Source: Methanobacteriota archaeon (lineage in GTDB: Archaea; Thermoplasmatota; Poseidoniia; Poseidoniales; Poseidoniaceae). From it: a stretch of 47,150 nt of DNA. The stretch is taken from NCBI GenBank assembly GCA_002710015.1, contig PAOW01000028.1:1-47150 (forward strand), given 5' to 3'. Shown here piece after piece: positions 23,583 through 32,960 of the stretch. The notes under the pieces were generated by a model. The model did not search any database. It was not told where the DNA came from and saw only the letters and a list, made by a program, of their open reading frames with translations. Every line of letters begins with the position of its first letter. Within the stretch, counting starts at the first letter, position 1. The position numbers and the translations under genes are program-made.

Positions 23583-25676
23583 ATGAGCGGCCTTGGGGAG
23601 CCTTGGATTCCTGCTGATGCAAACATCAGAGAATTAACTGTTCGAGTGATAATCATTGGGGTATTGTTAGGTGGAGTAATGACCGCCGCGAATGCATACC
23701 TCGGTCTATATGTTGGCATGACTGTATCGGCATCGATTCCTGCTGCTGTAATGAGTATGCTAATACTGAGAGGGTTCAAATTCAAAGATGTTACAATATT
23801 AGAAAATAACGCAGTTCAGACTATGGCTAGTGCCGGGGAATCACTAGCGGCTGGAATAATTTTTACTGTGCCTGCAATGCTAGTGCTGGGCATTTGGCAA
23901 GACATTGAGTGGGTTGACACATTCCTAATCGCAATCCTTGGTGGTTTGTTAGGAACTATGTTTACTATTGCTCTGAGACGACTCTTTATTGTTGAAGAAG
24001 CCCTTCCATACCCTGAAGGTGTGGCGTGCAGAGAGGTACTTGTAGCAGGAGAAAAGGGCGGTTCGGGCTTGATTGCTATAATTTATGCACTACTCATTGG
24101 TGCGATTTATGGATGGATGGTCAAAGGATTCAAGGCCACTGCCGAAAAATTAGAAGGTGCTGGTTCTGCAATTGGAACGAGATTTTATGGTGGGAGTGAA
24201 TTATCTCTTGCACTCCTATCTGTCGGATATATTGTAGGTCTAAGAATTGCTTCATTCATCTTCCTCGGAGGTGTCATCGGTTTTGCAATATTGATACCTA
24301 TATATGGTCTAATCAATGGATTTCCTGATGTATCGGGAGATATGAGTTACATTGGTGTTTATGAATACAAAGAAGTCTACAAAGATCAGATTCGATTTGT
24401 CGGTGTTGGAGCAATGGTTGTTGGAGGTGTATACACATTATGGTCAATGCGAAAAACGATTGGAGAGGGTCTTGGAAAAGCATTTAATGCATCAAAAACC
24501 AAGGGAGGACAACTTAGAACTGAAATGGACCTTCCACTAGACAAAGTGATGATATTTTGTGGGATACTTGTCGCATTTATATTCTTATTTTATTGGTATG
24601 CGACGGGAAGCTTAGTAATGGCAGCAGCTGGTGCTTTATTCTTGGCAGTTGTCTCTTTCTTCTTCGCAGCAGTAGCAGGATATATCGCTGGAGTTGTTGG
24701 TTCTTCGAATTCACCGGTATCCGGGATGACTATTGCAACCCTGCTGTTTACAATTGGTTTAGTTTGGTTAGTTGGTGGCTTTATGCTCGATATGAGTAAA
24801 TCAGAAATGATGGTCGCTACAATGTTTATAGCTGCAATTGTAGCCACATCTGCTGCTATCGCTGGAGATGTTATGCAGGATCTAAAGACAGGACACATGG
24901 TTGGCGCCACACCTTGGAGGCAACAAACAGCTGAAATCATTGGAGTTGTTGTAGGAGCGATTGTTATTGGTCCGGTTTTGTCCTTATTACATCAAGCATT
25001 CAGAATAACACCAACAGCATGTGAAAATAATCCCTTGAAAAGTGACCCAGACTGTGAGTATGCATTAATTGCTCCTCAAGCAGAATTGATAGGAGCTATT
25101 GTAAAAGGGGCATTCGGAGGAGAATTGAATTTGCCGATGGTATTGCTTGGATGTGTTATTGCAGTAATACTGATTAGGTTGGCAATGCCAGTGATGAGTG
25201 TAGCAATCGGTATATATCTACCACTTTATTTGTCTGTTCCAATAATGGCTGGAGGAATAATATCACACATATTGCTATCAAGCGCTAGATTGCGCATAGA
25301 TGGAACACTGGATGGTTCTCCCAGTGCCGCAGCGGAAGTTGCAATAAAGGATGTAAAGGACAAAGGTGTGTTGATTGGCGCTGGATTTATCGCTGGAGAA
25401 TCTCTCATGGGAGTCCTTTTGGCAGTATTCATAGTTGCTGGTAGTGACCCTAGTAGTTGGTTCGGAGGGATTGGGACACTATCTTACACTTTTTCGATAA
25501 TATTCTTCGCATGGTTCGTAGGTATTTTCATCATGCTATCAGCAAGAGCTTTACCAAGTAAAGGAAACTTAGGTAGTGACTTTGTCTATGTCCTGTCGGA
25601 CGGTGCAAAGCGATTAAAAAATGCATTTTCAATGCCGAACATACCTAGACTGAACTCTGAAGATAATGAGAATTAA
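23583..25676 (+). CDS. OPT family oligopeptide transporter
   Basis: 697 aa with roughly 14-16 hydrophobic segments. The family's first repeat NAYLGLYVGMTVSASIPAAVMSM and the EALPYPEGVACREVLVAGE segment are clear, and the second half contains DVMQDLKTGHMVGATPWRQQ and the GLIAGESLMG-like IAGESLMG motif. OPT members import oligopeptides or metal-chelate conjugates; the archaeal/bacterial branch is generally annotated as peptide transport, fitting a heterotroph living on protein. A loop at 25020-25059 carries two cysteines between membrane helices. ATG at 23583, 120 nt from the divergent Ca2+-ATPase gene. Family certain, substrate uncertain. Confidence 0.92.
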   Translation: MSGLGEPWIPADANIRELTVRVIIIGVLLGGVMTAANAYLGLYVGMTVSASIPAAVMSMLILRGFKFKDVTILENNAVQTMASAGESLAAGIIFTVPAMLVLGIWQDIEWVDTFLIAILGGLLGTMFTIALRRLFIVEEALPYPEGVACREVLVAGEKGGSGLIAIIYALLIGAIYGWMVKGFKATAEKLEGAGSAIGTRFYGGSELSLALLSVGYIVGLRIASFIFLGGVIGFAILIPIYGLINGFPDVSGDMSYIGVYEYKEVYKDQIRFVGVGAMVVGGVYTLWSMRKTIGEGLGKAFNASKTKGGQLRTEMDLPLDKVMIFCGILVAFIFLFYWYATGSLVMAAAGALFLAVVSFFFAAVAGYIAGVVGSSNSPVSGMTIATLLFTIGLVWLVGGFMLDMSKSEMMVATMFIAAIVATSAAIAGDVMQDLKTGHMVGATPWRQQTAEIIGVVVGAIVIGPVLSLLHQAFRITPTACENNPLKSDPDCEYALIAPQAELIGAIVKGAFGGELNLPMVLLGCVIAVILIRLAMPVMSVAIGIYLPLYLSVPIMAGGIISHILLSSARLRIDGTLDGSPSAAAEVAIKDVKDKGVLIGAGFIAGESLMGVLLAVFIVAGSDPSSWFGGIGTLSYTFSIIFFAWFVGIFIMLSARALPSKGNLGSDFVYVLSDGAKRLKNAFSMPNIPRLNSEDNEN

Positions 25677-25738
25677 TCAAGATGTGAAGCAAAATCATCA
25701 ATAGCCATATTCAAAACCCTAGGTTTGGCGGGGCATTG

Positions 25739-26566
25739 ATGAATGGAAAATCTATCTCTGAATTGAAAGAAATGGCGAGAAAGTGCCGGGTGGAAATCTG
25801 TAAAATGACCCATCGAATACAAGCAGGACATCCAGGTGGATCTTTGTCAGAGATCGACATTCTTTGCGCACTTTATGGCCACAGATTAAGGTGTAAACCA
25901 GACGATCCTGATTGGATAGATCGAGATAGATTTATTCTATCTAAAGGCCATGCATCGCCAGGTATGTATGCAGTTTTAGCAGAAATGGGATTCATATCAC
26001 ACGAGGATTTGAAATCTTACAGGGTGAAAGGTGGTATTTGTCAAGGTCATGTAGATATGAAATGGTGCCCTGGAGTTGATTTTTCAGCAGGAAGTCTCGG
26101 TATGGGCTTATCATTTGGTCTTGGTTGTGCCATTGCAGCCAAAATAGAAGGTTCATCACGCAATGCGTATGTAATGGTTGGAGATGGAGAGATTCAGGAA
26201 GGTAGTGTATGGGAAGCTGCCATGGCGGCTGCACACCATGAACTTGGGAACCTCAAGCTATTTATCGATTGTAATGGAATACAAAATGACGATTTTTGTG
26301 ATGCACAGATGCGGATGTTTGACATTCCCTCAAAATGGGAGTCGTTTGGCTGGTCTGTAAAGGAAATTGACGGACATGATATGGAACAAATCATCGATGC
26401 AATTGACTGGATGGACACAATTACAGAGGTTCCCTGCGTGGTTATTGCACACACCGTAAAAGGAAAAGGTGTATCATTTATGGAAAACAACCCAGCTTTT
26501 CATGGGGCTGCACCAAATGATGAACAATTAAGCCAAGCATTACAAGAATTGGAGGTGAGCCTGTGA
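25739..26566 (+). CDS. tktA: Transketolase, N-terminal (thiamine-diphosphate) subunit
   Basis: 275 aa from ATG 25739 (a TTG 3 nt earlier is also in frame). This is the ThDP-binding half of a split archaeal-type transketolase, which moves two-carbon ketol units between sugar phosphates. The substrate/cofactor residues are in HRIQAGHPGGSLS, LSKGHASPGMYA and SAGSLGMGLSFGLG; the ThDP motif runs from GDGE (148-151) through SVWEAAMAAAHHELGNLKLFIDCNG. It overlaps the C-terminal subunit gene by 4 nt (GTGA), so translation is coupled and the two subunits must assemble. Transaldolase follows, completing a non-oxidative pentose-phosphate block. Confidence 0.95.
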   Translation: MNGKSISELKEMARKCRVEICKMTHRIQAGHPGGSLSEIDILCALYGHRLRCKPDDPDWIDRDRFILSKGHASPGMYAVLAEMGFISHEDLKSYRVKGGICQGHVDMKWCPGVDFSAGSLGMGLSFGLGCAIAAKIEGSSRNAYVMVGDGEIQEGSVWEAAMAAAHHELGNLKLFIDCNGIQNDDFCDAQMRMFDIPSKWESFGWSVKEIDGHDMEQIIDAIDWMDTITEVPCVVIAHTVKGKGVSFMENNPAFHGAAPNDEQLSQALQELEVSL

Positions 26567-27501
26567 CAAGAATGGCAGCAACTAGAGATGGTTATGGTGA
26601 GGCATTAGTGGAATTAGGTAATAATCCAAAGGTTGTTGTTTTAGAGGCTGATTTGGGTAAATCAACTAAGTCACTTCACTACAGGAAAAAATATCCGGAG
26701 CGAACCGTATCTTGTGGTATTGGAGAACAGAACATGCTTCTGATAGGTGCTGGTTTGGCCTCAAGTGGTTTCATTCCATTCGCATCTACTTTTGCTATTT
26801 TTACAGAACGAGCATTTGAACAAATGCGCAACGGCATAGCAAGAACAAATCTACCGGTTCATCTATGCGGATCACACGGTGGAACACATACCGGAACAGA
26901 TGGCTCCAGCGCTCAGTCCATTGAAGATCTTGCAATTTACAGAACACTACCGAATGTTGTAGTGATGCATCCATGTGATGACGTTTCTACAAAGGAACTC
27001 ACTATGCAATTACCCGAACTAGGGCAGCCATCTTACATGCGGACGGCTAGAAACAAGACCCCTGTTCTATATGATGGAAGAGCCGGAGATATCAAGATTG
27101 GCAAGGGAATAGTGCTTCGGGAAGGCAATGACGCTGCTATTATAGCATGTGGAGTTCTTGTTCATGAATCTCTCAAAGCCGCTGAAGAACTCAGGAATAT
27201 GGGTATCAATGTTACAGTTGTTGACATGCACACCATCAAGCCACTTGATACAGAGCTTATCGGAAAATTAGCTGATGAATGCGGAGCTATTGTGACTGCT
27301 GAGGACCATTCAGTAATTGGTGGGTTGGGAGGAGCAGTGTCAGAGTACATTGTCTCAGCCAATCCAATCCCTGTGGAAAAAATTGGAGTAGATGATAGAT
27401 TTGGTGAATCCGCAGAAGCGGATGAGATGTTAGAAATGATGGGGCTAAAATCTTCTAATATTGTTGATTCAGTGCAAAAGGCGATATCAAGGAAGAGTTG
27501 A
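26563..27501 (+). CDS. tktB: Transketolase, C-terminal (pyrimidine-binding) subunit
   Basis: 312 aa from GTG 26563, with GGAGGTGA just upstream inside the previous gene. It carries the transketolase pyrimidine-binding domain (EADLGKSTKSLHYRKKYPERTVSCGIGEQNMLLIGAGLA in outline, with the catalytic Glu in GIGEQN), the HLCGSHGGTHTGTDGSSAQSIEDLA block and the C-terminal regulatory domain (IACGVLVHESLKAAEEL, AEDHSVIGGLGGAVSE). It pairs with the N-terminal subunit encoded immediately upstream. 26 nt later comes transaldolase. DXP synthase is a relative but is a single chain with a different fold order. Confidence 0.94.
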   Translation: MTRMAATRDGYGEALVELGNNPKVVVLEADLGKSTKSLHYRKKYPERTVSCGIGEQNMLLIGAGLASSGFIPFASTFAIFTERAFEQMRNGIARTNLPVHLCGSHGGTHTGTDGSSAQSIEDLAIYRTLPNVVVMHPCDDVSTKELTMQLPELGQPSYMRTARNKTPVLYDGRAGDIKIGKGIVLREGNDAAIIACGVLVHESLKAAEELRNMGINVTVVDMHTIKPLDTELIGKLADECGAIVTAEDHSVIGGLGGAVSEYIVSANPIPVEKIGVDDRFGESAEADEMLEMMGLKSSNIVDSVQKAISRKS

Positions 27502-27527
27502 AGCACTGTCGTAGTTTGGAGTAGATT

Positions 27528-28187
27528 ATGGAATTCTTTCTGGATACTGCCGACGTTGAGGAAATAAAAGAGATTGCAGCTTGGGGAATACTGGATGGTG
27601 TTACAACTAATCCTTCGCTGATTAAGAAAAGTGGTAGAGATTTCAAAACAGTTGTCGCTGAAATTGCTTCAATTTGTGATGGACCCATATCTGCTGAGGT
27701 CACTGCTCTAGACACAGAAGGCATGGTAGAACAGGGTAGAAAATTAAAACAGGATTTACCTTCAAACGTTATTATCAAAATACCATGTACTCCTGAAGGG
27801 TTAGCTGCAACCAAAATCCTGAACTCTGAGGGAATAAAAACAAATGTCACACTCATATTCTCTGCTGCCCAAGCATTGATGGCAGCGAAGGCAGGGGCGA
27901 CATATGTTTCTCCGTTCATTGGGCGAATTGATGATACAGGCTCTGATGGCATGACTTTAATTGCCGAAATTATGGCAACATGGGAAAACTATGACGTTAA
28001 AACAAAGGTATTAGCAGCATCTATACGACATCCAACACACGTGCTAGCATGCATGCAGTTAGGCGCTCACACCGTCACCATGCCTACCAAAACATTCCGA
28101 CAACTAATGAAACATCCACTAACGGATAAAGGACTTGATGGATTTATGAAAGACTGGGCAGAGGTCGAAGCAGCAGGTAATGCTTGA
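27528..28187 (+). CDS. tal: Transaldolase (small, subfamily 3 / F6P-aldolase-like)
   Basis: 219 aa TIM-barrel class I aldolase of the short transaldolase group. The start [15 protein letters not shown] and [14 protein letters not shown] are family signatures, and the Schiff-base Lys is Lys84 in [39 protein letters not shown] and the final [24 protein letters not shown] complete the pattern. Position next to transketolase supports sugar-phosphate transaldolase activity over fructose-6-phosphate aldolase, but sequence alone cannot separate them fully. GGAG lies about 8 nt before the ATG. Confidence 0.94.
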   Translation: MEFFLDTADVEEIKEIAAWGILDGVTTNPSLIKKSGRDFKTVVAEIASICDGPISAEVTALDTEGMVEQGRKLKQDLPSNVIIKIPCTPEGLAATKILNSEGIKTNVTLIFSAAQALMAAKAGATYVSPFIGRIDDTGSDGMTLIAEIMATWENYDVKTKVLAASIRHPTHVLACMQLGAHTVTMPTKTFRQLMKHPLTDKGLDGFMKDWAEVEAAGNA

Positions 28188-28228
28188 TGCGAACGATTGA
28201 TAATGAGAGCCTAACCACAAAGGAAGTA

Positions 28229-28233
28229 GGAGG
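28229..28233 (+). promoter_or_regulatory. Strong GGAGG Shine-Dalgarno for the GTG start at 28242
   Basis: A perfect GGAGG eight nucleotides before GTG 28242 decides the start of the small membrane protein gene, which has no in-frame ATG nearby. Confidence 0.7.
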
Positions 28234-28241
28234 CGGTTATT

Positions 28242-28793
28242 GTGGATGAGCACAACGATAAGGTTAAGCGTCTTTTGGATGGTGAGATTGACGAAGCCGA
28301 AATCGCTGCTGATCCCGTTCTATCTTCCCTAGCTGAGCGAATATTTGGGCTAAATATTGAACCAATAACACCTAGTAAACCAAGCCTGTCTAACGGACTT
28401 TCTGATGTTGAAGTAGTGACTGCAACTGCTGGAGCAGATCCAATGATAGAAGTGGTACCGGGAATAGAACCTAAACAGGATATGCCACTCCCTGATGTAG
28501 CACCTATACCTAAATCCGACGAAAAGGACTCATCGGGATTTGTTTTCAAATCGTTTGGCCTTACCGCATTGTTCGCTGCGATTGGTAATATTTTTGGATT
28601 ATTCGGTGGACTAAACACGCTATGTGAAGCAGAAAAATGCACTCCTGATGCAACAAGATTGAACTGGATTGATTTGCACAATATTACAAATGAGCAAGGA
28701 TGGTCTATGCCATATCCTGAAATAGGTATTCCAGACTATGTTGCCGTTATTTGCAGCCTCATAGTGATTATTATGGCGTTCAGGAAAAAATAA
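28242..28793 (+). CDS. Small two-helix membrane protein, unknown
   Basis: 183 aa from GTG 28242. Residues 1-100 are acidic and soluble-looking (VKRLLDGEIDEAEIAADPVLSSLAERIFG), then Pro-rich. One hydrophobic segment lies around FGLTALFAAIGNIFGLFGGL and a second at the C-terminus (YVAVICSLIVIIMAF), ending in Arg-Lys-Lys. By the positive-inside rule both termini face the cytoplasm, and the loop between them, which holds Cys-x5-Cys, faces out. I do not recognise a family. It lies between transaldolase and ProRS and may belong to either transcript. Confidence 0.68.
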   Translation: MDEHNDKVKRLLDGEIDEAEIAADPVLSSLAERIFGLNIEPITPSKPSLSNGLSDVEVVTATAGADPMIEVVPGIEPKQDMPLPDVAPIPKSDEKDSSGFVFKSFGLTALFAAIGNIFGLFGGLNTLCEAEKCTPDATRLNWIDLHNITNEQGWSMPYPEIGIPDYVAVICSLIVIIMAFRKK

Positions 28794-28827
28794 ACTCCAC
28801 ATAATAAAATAATCCGGTGCTGATCAA

Positions 28828-30315
28828 ATGGGAAAGGCGAAAAGAGGAATACCTTCAAAGATTGAAGATTTCAATTCATGGTATCCTTTCATAGTTGAAG
28901 CAGCAGAGCTTGTAGACAAACGCTATCCGATAAAGGGCATGGATGTATGGAGGCCTTATGGCTGGAAAGCAATGAAACTAATTGATTCATTAACACATCA
29001 CGAAATGGAGAGGACTGAGCATGAGGAGGTCAATTTTCCATTGCTTATACCTGAGAATCTACTGGAAAAAGAAAATGCACTTGTTTCTCGTTTAAAAAGG
29101 GCGAGAGAGGAAGGCGTCGATCCCGATGACTTAAGAGATGAGGAAGAGGAAGGTGGATTCAAAAAAGAAGTATATTGGGTAAAGCATGCTGGCGAAAATG
29201 AACTTGAAATTCCAATGTTCTTGAGGCCAACAAGTGAAACAGCCATGTATACTATGTTCCCACTATGGATTAGATCACACAAAGATCTACCACTAAAAGT
29301 GTATCAAATGGTAAACACGTTCCGATATGAAACTAAGCAAACTAGGTCGTTCATTCGAGTCAGAGAGATTCATTTCTTTGAAGCACACACAGCACATGCC
29401 GATGAAGAATGTGCGACTAGACAAATCGAACAAGATCTGGAAATAGTGGATAACCTAATGCATCAACTATGTTTACCAGTAATAAAAGCAAAACGTCCAA
29501 TATGGGATACATTCCCAGGTGCATTCTACACTATTGGAATAGATGCACTAATGCCAAACGGACGGACACTTCAAGTGGCGTCTTGCCATCATTACAAGGA
29601 CCAATGGGCTAAAGCATTTAATTTGACATATGAGAATTTAGATGCAAAGCAGGAATATTGCCACCAAACGACTTACGGCATGTCTGAAAGATTGATGGGT
29701 GCAATTGTTGGCATGCACGGGGATGATAACGGACTTATATTCCCGCCAGCTATTGCTCCCTACCAAGTTGTAATTTGTCCAATGATAAGGAAAAATTCAG
29801 AAGTTGATGTCCTAGGAAAGGCGAATGAAGTGGCTATGATCCTAAAAGAATCAGGTCTAAGGGTGAAAGTTGATTCACGGGACATTCATGCAGGCCAGAA
29901 ATACTTTGATTGGGAAATAAAAGGGGTTCCATTAAGACTTGACATCGGACCACGCGATATAGAAAATAATACTGCATTCGCTGTGCGAAGAACTGGTGGA
30001 AAAGAGCCTTTGTCGTTGGATGCAATCTCAAAAGAATGCAAGAAGGTGTTAGATGAGATTTCAGATGAGTTGAGAAATCGAGCTAATTCACACACAGAGA
30101 ATATAGTAACTAAATTAACTGACCTCAACGAAGTCGAAGATGGGAAAATTTACGAAATAGCGTTTGATGGTACTGACGCACATGCAGAAACTATAGAACG
30201 AACAACAGGGCTGTCATTCTTAGGGGATTCTACTGAACCATATAGTGAAGAAACACCTTGCTTTATGTCCGGTAAGTTAACAAAACGTCGTGTTATACTG
30301 GCAAAGACTTACTAA
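28828..30315 (+). CDS. proS: Proline--tRNA ligase (archaeal/eukaryal ProS type)
   Basis: 495 aa class II synthetase. Class II motif 2 is in QTRSFIRVREIHFFEAHTAHA, an earlier segment reads MFLRPTSETAMYTMFPLW, and the anticodon-binding domain starts near PYQVVICPM (about residue 310) with KVDSRDIHAGQKYFDWEIKGVPLRLDIGPRD. The C-terminus ends in a conserved Tyr (LAKTY), the hallmark of the eukaryal/archaeal ProRS type, which lacks the bacterial editing insertion. ATG at 28828. The stop lies 2 nt from the stop of the convergent SRP54 gene. Confidence 0.96.
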   Translation: MGKAKRGIPSKIEDFNSWYPFIVEAAELVDKRYPIKGMDVWRPYGWKAMKLIDSLTHHEMERTEHEEVNFPLLIPENLLEKENALVSRLKRAREEGVDPDDLRDEEEEGGFKKEVYWVKHAGENELEIPMFLRPTSETAMYTMFPLWIRSHKDLPLKVYQMVNTFRYETKQTRSFIRVREIHFFEAHTAHADEECATRQIEQDLEIVDNLMHQLCLPVIKAKRPIWDTFPGAFYTIGIDALMPNGRTLQVASCHHYKDQWAKAFNLTYENLDAKQEYCHQTTYGMSERLMGAIVGMHGDDNGLIFPPAIAPYQVVICPMIRKNSEVDVLGKANEVAMILKESGLRVKVDSRDIHAGQKYFDWEIKGVPLRLDIGPRDIENNTAFAVRRTGGKEPLSLDAISKECKKVLDEISDELRNRANSHTENIVTKLTDLNEVEDGKIYEIAFDGTDAHAETIERTTGLSFLGDSTEPYSEETPCFMSGKLTKRRVILAKTY

Positions 30316-30317
30316 AG

Positions 30318-31688
30318 TCACATCTCTAGGCCATCGAAGTCCATGTCAGGATCCTTCATCATTCTTTTCATCTGCTTATTCATCTTGCGATTTCCACTCA
30401 TGCCTTTCATCATCTTTCTAGACCGATTCCATTGACCAATGAGTTCTCTAACATCTTTTTCTTTGACGCCAGACCCTCTAGCTATTCTTCGAATTCTATC
30501 GGCTTTTATCTTCGCAGGCTCATCTTTTTCGTAGGTTGTCATGGAATCCATGATAACACGATATCTGTCTAGATTGGCTTGCATTGCCTCTTTTTGATTT
30601 TTCCCCATAGCTCCCATGCCGCCAAACATTCCAGATGGTAAAAAGGACAACAGTTTGTCAATGGTTCCAACCTTTGACATCATTTCCATTTGTGAATACA
30701 TATCGTTAAGTGTGAATCGTCCTGAAAGCATCCGTTGTGTTATTCGCATAGCTTCTTCTTCATCCATGTCCTCAGGTGCTAAATCGATCAATCCACGAAT
30801 GTCACCCATACCAAGTAATCTAGAGATGAATCTATCAGATTCAAATTTCTCAAGATCGGCTACTTTTTCTCCAGTTCCGATATACATCACAGGAGCTCCT
30901 GTTGTGGCTACAGCAGACAGAGCACCGCCCCCTCGGGCCGTTCCATCCAGTTTGGTAATGACGATGCCTGTAACACCAGCTAAATCGTGGAAGTTGGCAG
31001 CAACTGGACCAGCGGATTGGCCAACTTGGGCATCGATGACTAAGAATCTTTCATTTGCTCGTGAAATCTCAGATATGTCTTCTAATTCTTTGACTAGTTC
31101 CTCATCGAGCTTGTGTCTTCCTGCTGTATCAATAATCACTAAATCTGCCGCTGCGTGCTCCTTCAGACCATTCCTGACAATTTCTACTGCACTACTATTT
31201 TCTGGCTCCCCATACACCTGAACCGGTGAATCTTCAAGTAGTTGAGTCAATTGATTATAAGCTCCAGGTCTATGTACATCGGCCTCAATTACTGCAACTC
31301 TAACACCATGTCTTCTTCGATACCACTCTGCTAATTTTGCTGTTGTAGTTGTCTTTCCATTTCCATAAAGACCAACCATCAAGATTGTAGCTTGCTGAGG
31401 TCTTACTTCACGTGGTGGCCCCAACAATCTCACAAGTTCGGTGTAGAGTATATTCATTGCATGAGTTTGAAGTGTGATACCTGGTCTGGGTTCTTCTTCT
31501 CGCAACCTCGTTTCGAGCTTTTCGGTAATTTCCTTGGTTTGACGAACATTGAAATCTGCTTCCTGAAGGGCCCTCCTAAGACTCCTCAACATTTCCTTTA
31601 GCTGATCTTCATCGAGTTTCCTTCTACTTTTGAGCATCCCGAGAGCCGAAAAAATACCTCTTGACAGGGACTCAAGTGCCATAGTCAT
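30318..31688 (-). CDS. srp54: Signal recognition particle GTPase SRP54
   Basis: 456 aa from ATG 31688 (MTMALESL); ATG 31682 and TTG 31694 are alternatives. SRP54 binds hydrophobic signal sequences on the ribosome and delivers them to the FtsY receptor. N domain, then G domain with G1 motif GNGKTTTTAKLA (109-120), DTAGRHKLDEEL and TKLDGTARGGGALS, then the Met-rich M domain (from about residue 300 to the end, MYSQMEMMSKVG, SRKMMKGMSGNRKMNKQMKRMMKD) that binds 7S RNA and signal peptides. The Get3/ArsA gene lies upstream, 36 nt away, making a membrane-protein targeting pair. The 7S RNA gene is not visible here. Confidence 0.96.
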   Translation of the reverse strand: MTMALESLSRGIFSALGMLKSRRKLDEDQLKEMLRSLRRALQEADFNVRQTKEITEKLETRLREEEPRPGITLQTHAMNILYTELVRLLGPPREVRPQQATILMVGLYGNGKTTTTAKLAEWYRRRHGVRVAVIEADVHRPGAYNQLTQLLEDSPVQVYGEPENSSAVEIVRNGLKEHAAADLVIIDTAGRHKLDEELVKELEDISEISRANERFLVIDAQVGQSAGPVAANFHDLAGVTGIVITKLDGTARGGGALSAVATTGAPVMYIGTGEKVADLEKFESDRFISRLLGMGDIRGLIDLAPEDMDEEEAMRITQRMLSGRFTLNDMYSQMEMMSKVGTIDKLLSFLPSGMFGGMGAMGKNQKEAMQANLDRYRVIMDSMTTYEKDEPAKIKADRIRRIARGSGVKEKDVRELIGQWNRSRKMMKGMSGNRKMNKQMKRMMKDPDMDFDGLEM

Positions 31689-31724
31689 ACCCAAATCGCC
31701 ATTATGTTTGAACCCAGCGGGTAA

Positions 31725-32888
31725 TTACGCGTCCGGGAAGGTTAGACGGAGTATATCATCTTCTAACTTAGCAGCAACATTGCTAGCCTTGGCTGGTCTA
31801 TCGAATGGCACAGGGTGTTCTCTTGAGTTGATCCCAACTAAAACTACTCCAGATTCACTACGTAAAGATAGATCATCTCTAACTATACCTGGAAGATGTA
31901 GGTAAACATCATTTCCATTTCGCCATGTTCCTCTATGAACCTCTAGCCCGAGTCCTATTTTGAATGGACCATGGCCATTGCCAATACCTATGTCACTGTG
32001 CATTTCGCTCGATATTTGACGTAGGGAGTTCAAACCGTGTATGTCAGAATCCTTTAGTTCAACCTCATGGAAGTACATTTCTGGCAGACTTGATACCAAG
32101 GATTCTATATTCTCTCTTTCGGTTTTTCTCCGTGTCTGAATAAATTCATGATCGTAATCAGGTGTTAATCGATTTACAACACAACCAGAAACAGGTAACC
32201 CATGCTCCTTTAGTGCAGCATAAGCTCTAACAGTTTCGTTAACACCCATTTTTTCAGGGATTGTTACCAAGGTAAATCGAGTTATTTCAGGATTACAAAG
32301 TATTCTTCGAACATGTAAAACGCGTCTTCTGAATTTTTCTAGCTCCTCTCGCATTTTATCTCCTTCTTTAGCACCGAACATCATCGCCCTAATACCTCCA
32401 GTAATTCTGTGCATTCGAATTATTTTCTCGGCCCACTTTTCAATTATTTCAGGTAATGCAAGGAACCTTAACGTGTGACCAGTGGGGGCTGTATCAAAAA
32501 CGATTACGTCCCAATCCGGGTTTTCTAGGTGCTTCAACAATTCATCAAACGCCATCGCCTCATCCAGCCCTGGTAAAACCATCTCAGAGGCATTGAACTC
32601 AGGATTTTCACCGCCCAAGAAAGGCGCAACAGTTTCCGTAAGTTTGGGAATATGATCAGAAATTCTTGATTCAGGATCAAGTTCGAGGCCCCACAGGTTA
32701 TCTACACCGTCTACTGCTGTTGGCGATGAACTTAGTTGTACTCCAAGGCTATCTGATGTACTATGCGCCGGATCACTACTAACCAACAACACTTTCATTC
32801 CCGCATCAGCTAAACCTACAGCTGTGGCGGTAGAGGTGGTTGTTTTACCGACTCCCCCTTTTCCACCAAACAATAGTAGCCGTGCCAT
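31725..32888 (-). CDS. Get3/ArsA-family ATPase with C-terminal HSP20-like domain
   Basis: 387 aa. P-loop GGKGGVGKT (8-16), switch I SDPAHSTSDSLG and switch II DTAPTGHTLRFL are those of the ArsA/Get3 group. In eukaryotes Get3 inserts tail-anchored membrane proteins; in bacteria ArsA drives arsenite export. There is one ATPase domain, as in Get3. The last roughly 85 residues (from FKIGLGLEVHRG, through DVYLHLPGIVRDDLSLRSES) are beta-rich and match the ArsA_HSP20 domain found in many archaeal and bacterial copies. No arsenical permease or ArsR is nearby and the gene leads into srp54, so a protein-targeting role is favoured. The ATG at 32888 may be leaderless (see the TATA-like site). Confidence 0.88.
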   Translation of the reverse strand: MARLLLFGGKGGVGKTTTSTATAVGLADAGMKVLLVSSDPAHSTSDSLGVQLSSSPTAVDGVDNLWGLELDPESRISDHIPKLTETVAPFLGGENPEFNASEMVLPGLDEAMAFDELLKHLENPDWDVIVFDTAPTGHTLRFLALPEIIEKWAEKIIRMHRITGGIRAMMFGAKEGDKMREELEKFRRRVLHVRRILCNPEITRFTLVTIPEKMGVNETVRAYAALKEHGLPVSGCVVNRLTPDYDHEFIQTRRKTERENIESLVSSLPEMYFHEVELKDSDIHGLNSLRQISSEMHSDIGIGNGHGPFKIGLGLEVHRGTWRNGNDVYLHLPGIVRDDLSLRSESGVVLVGINSREHPVPFDRPAKASNVAAKLEDDILRLTFPDA

Positions 32889-32906
32889 GGCTATGGCTAA
32901 AGATTG

Positions 32907-32915
32907 GTATATTCA
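32907..32915 (-). promoter_or_regulatory. TATA-like box for the Get3-srp54 transcript
   Basis: GAATATACC on the minus strand is centred about 23 nt before the ATG at 32888, the spacing expected if transcription starts at or near the start codon (leaderless mRNA). Visual motif only. Confidence 0.3.
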
Positions 32916-32960
32916 AGGCTTAGGTTAACAAAACTGACTTGAACAGGTCATAACCAGGTT

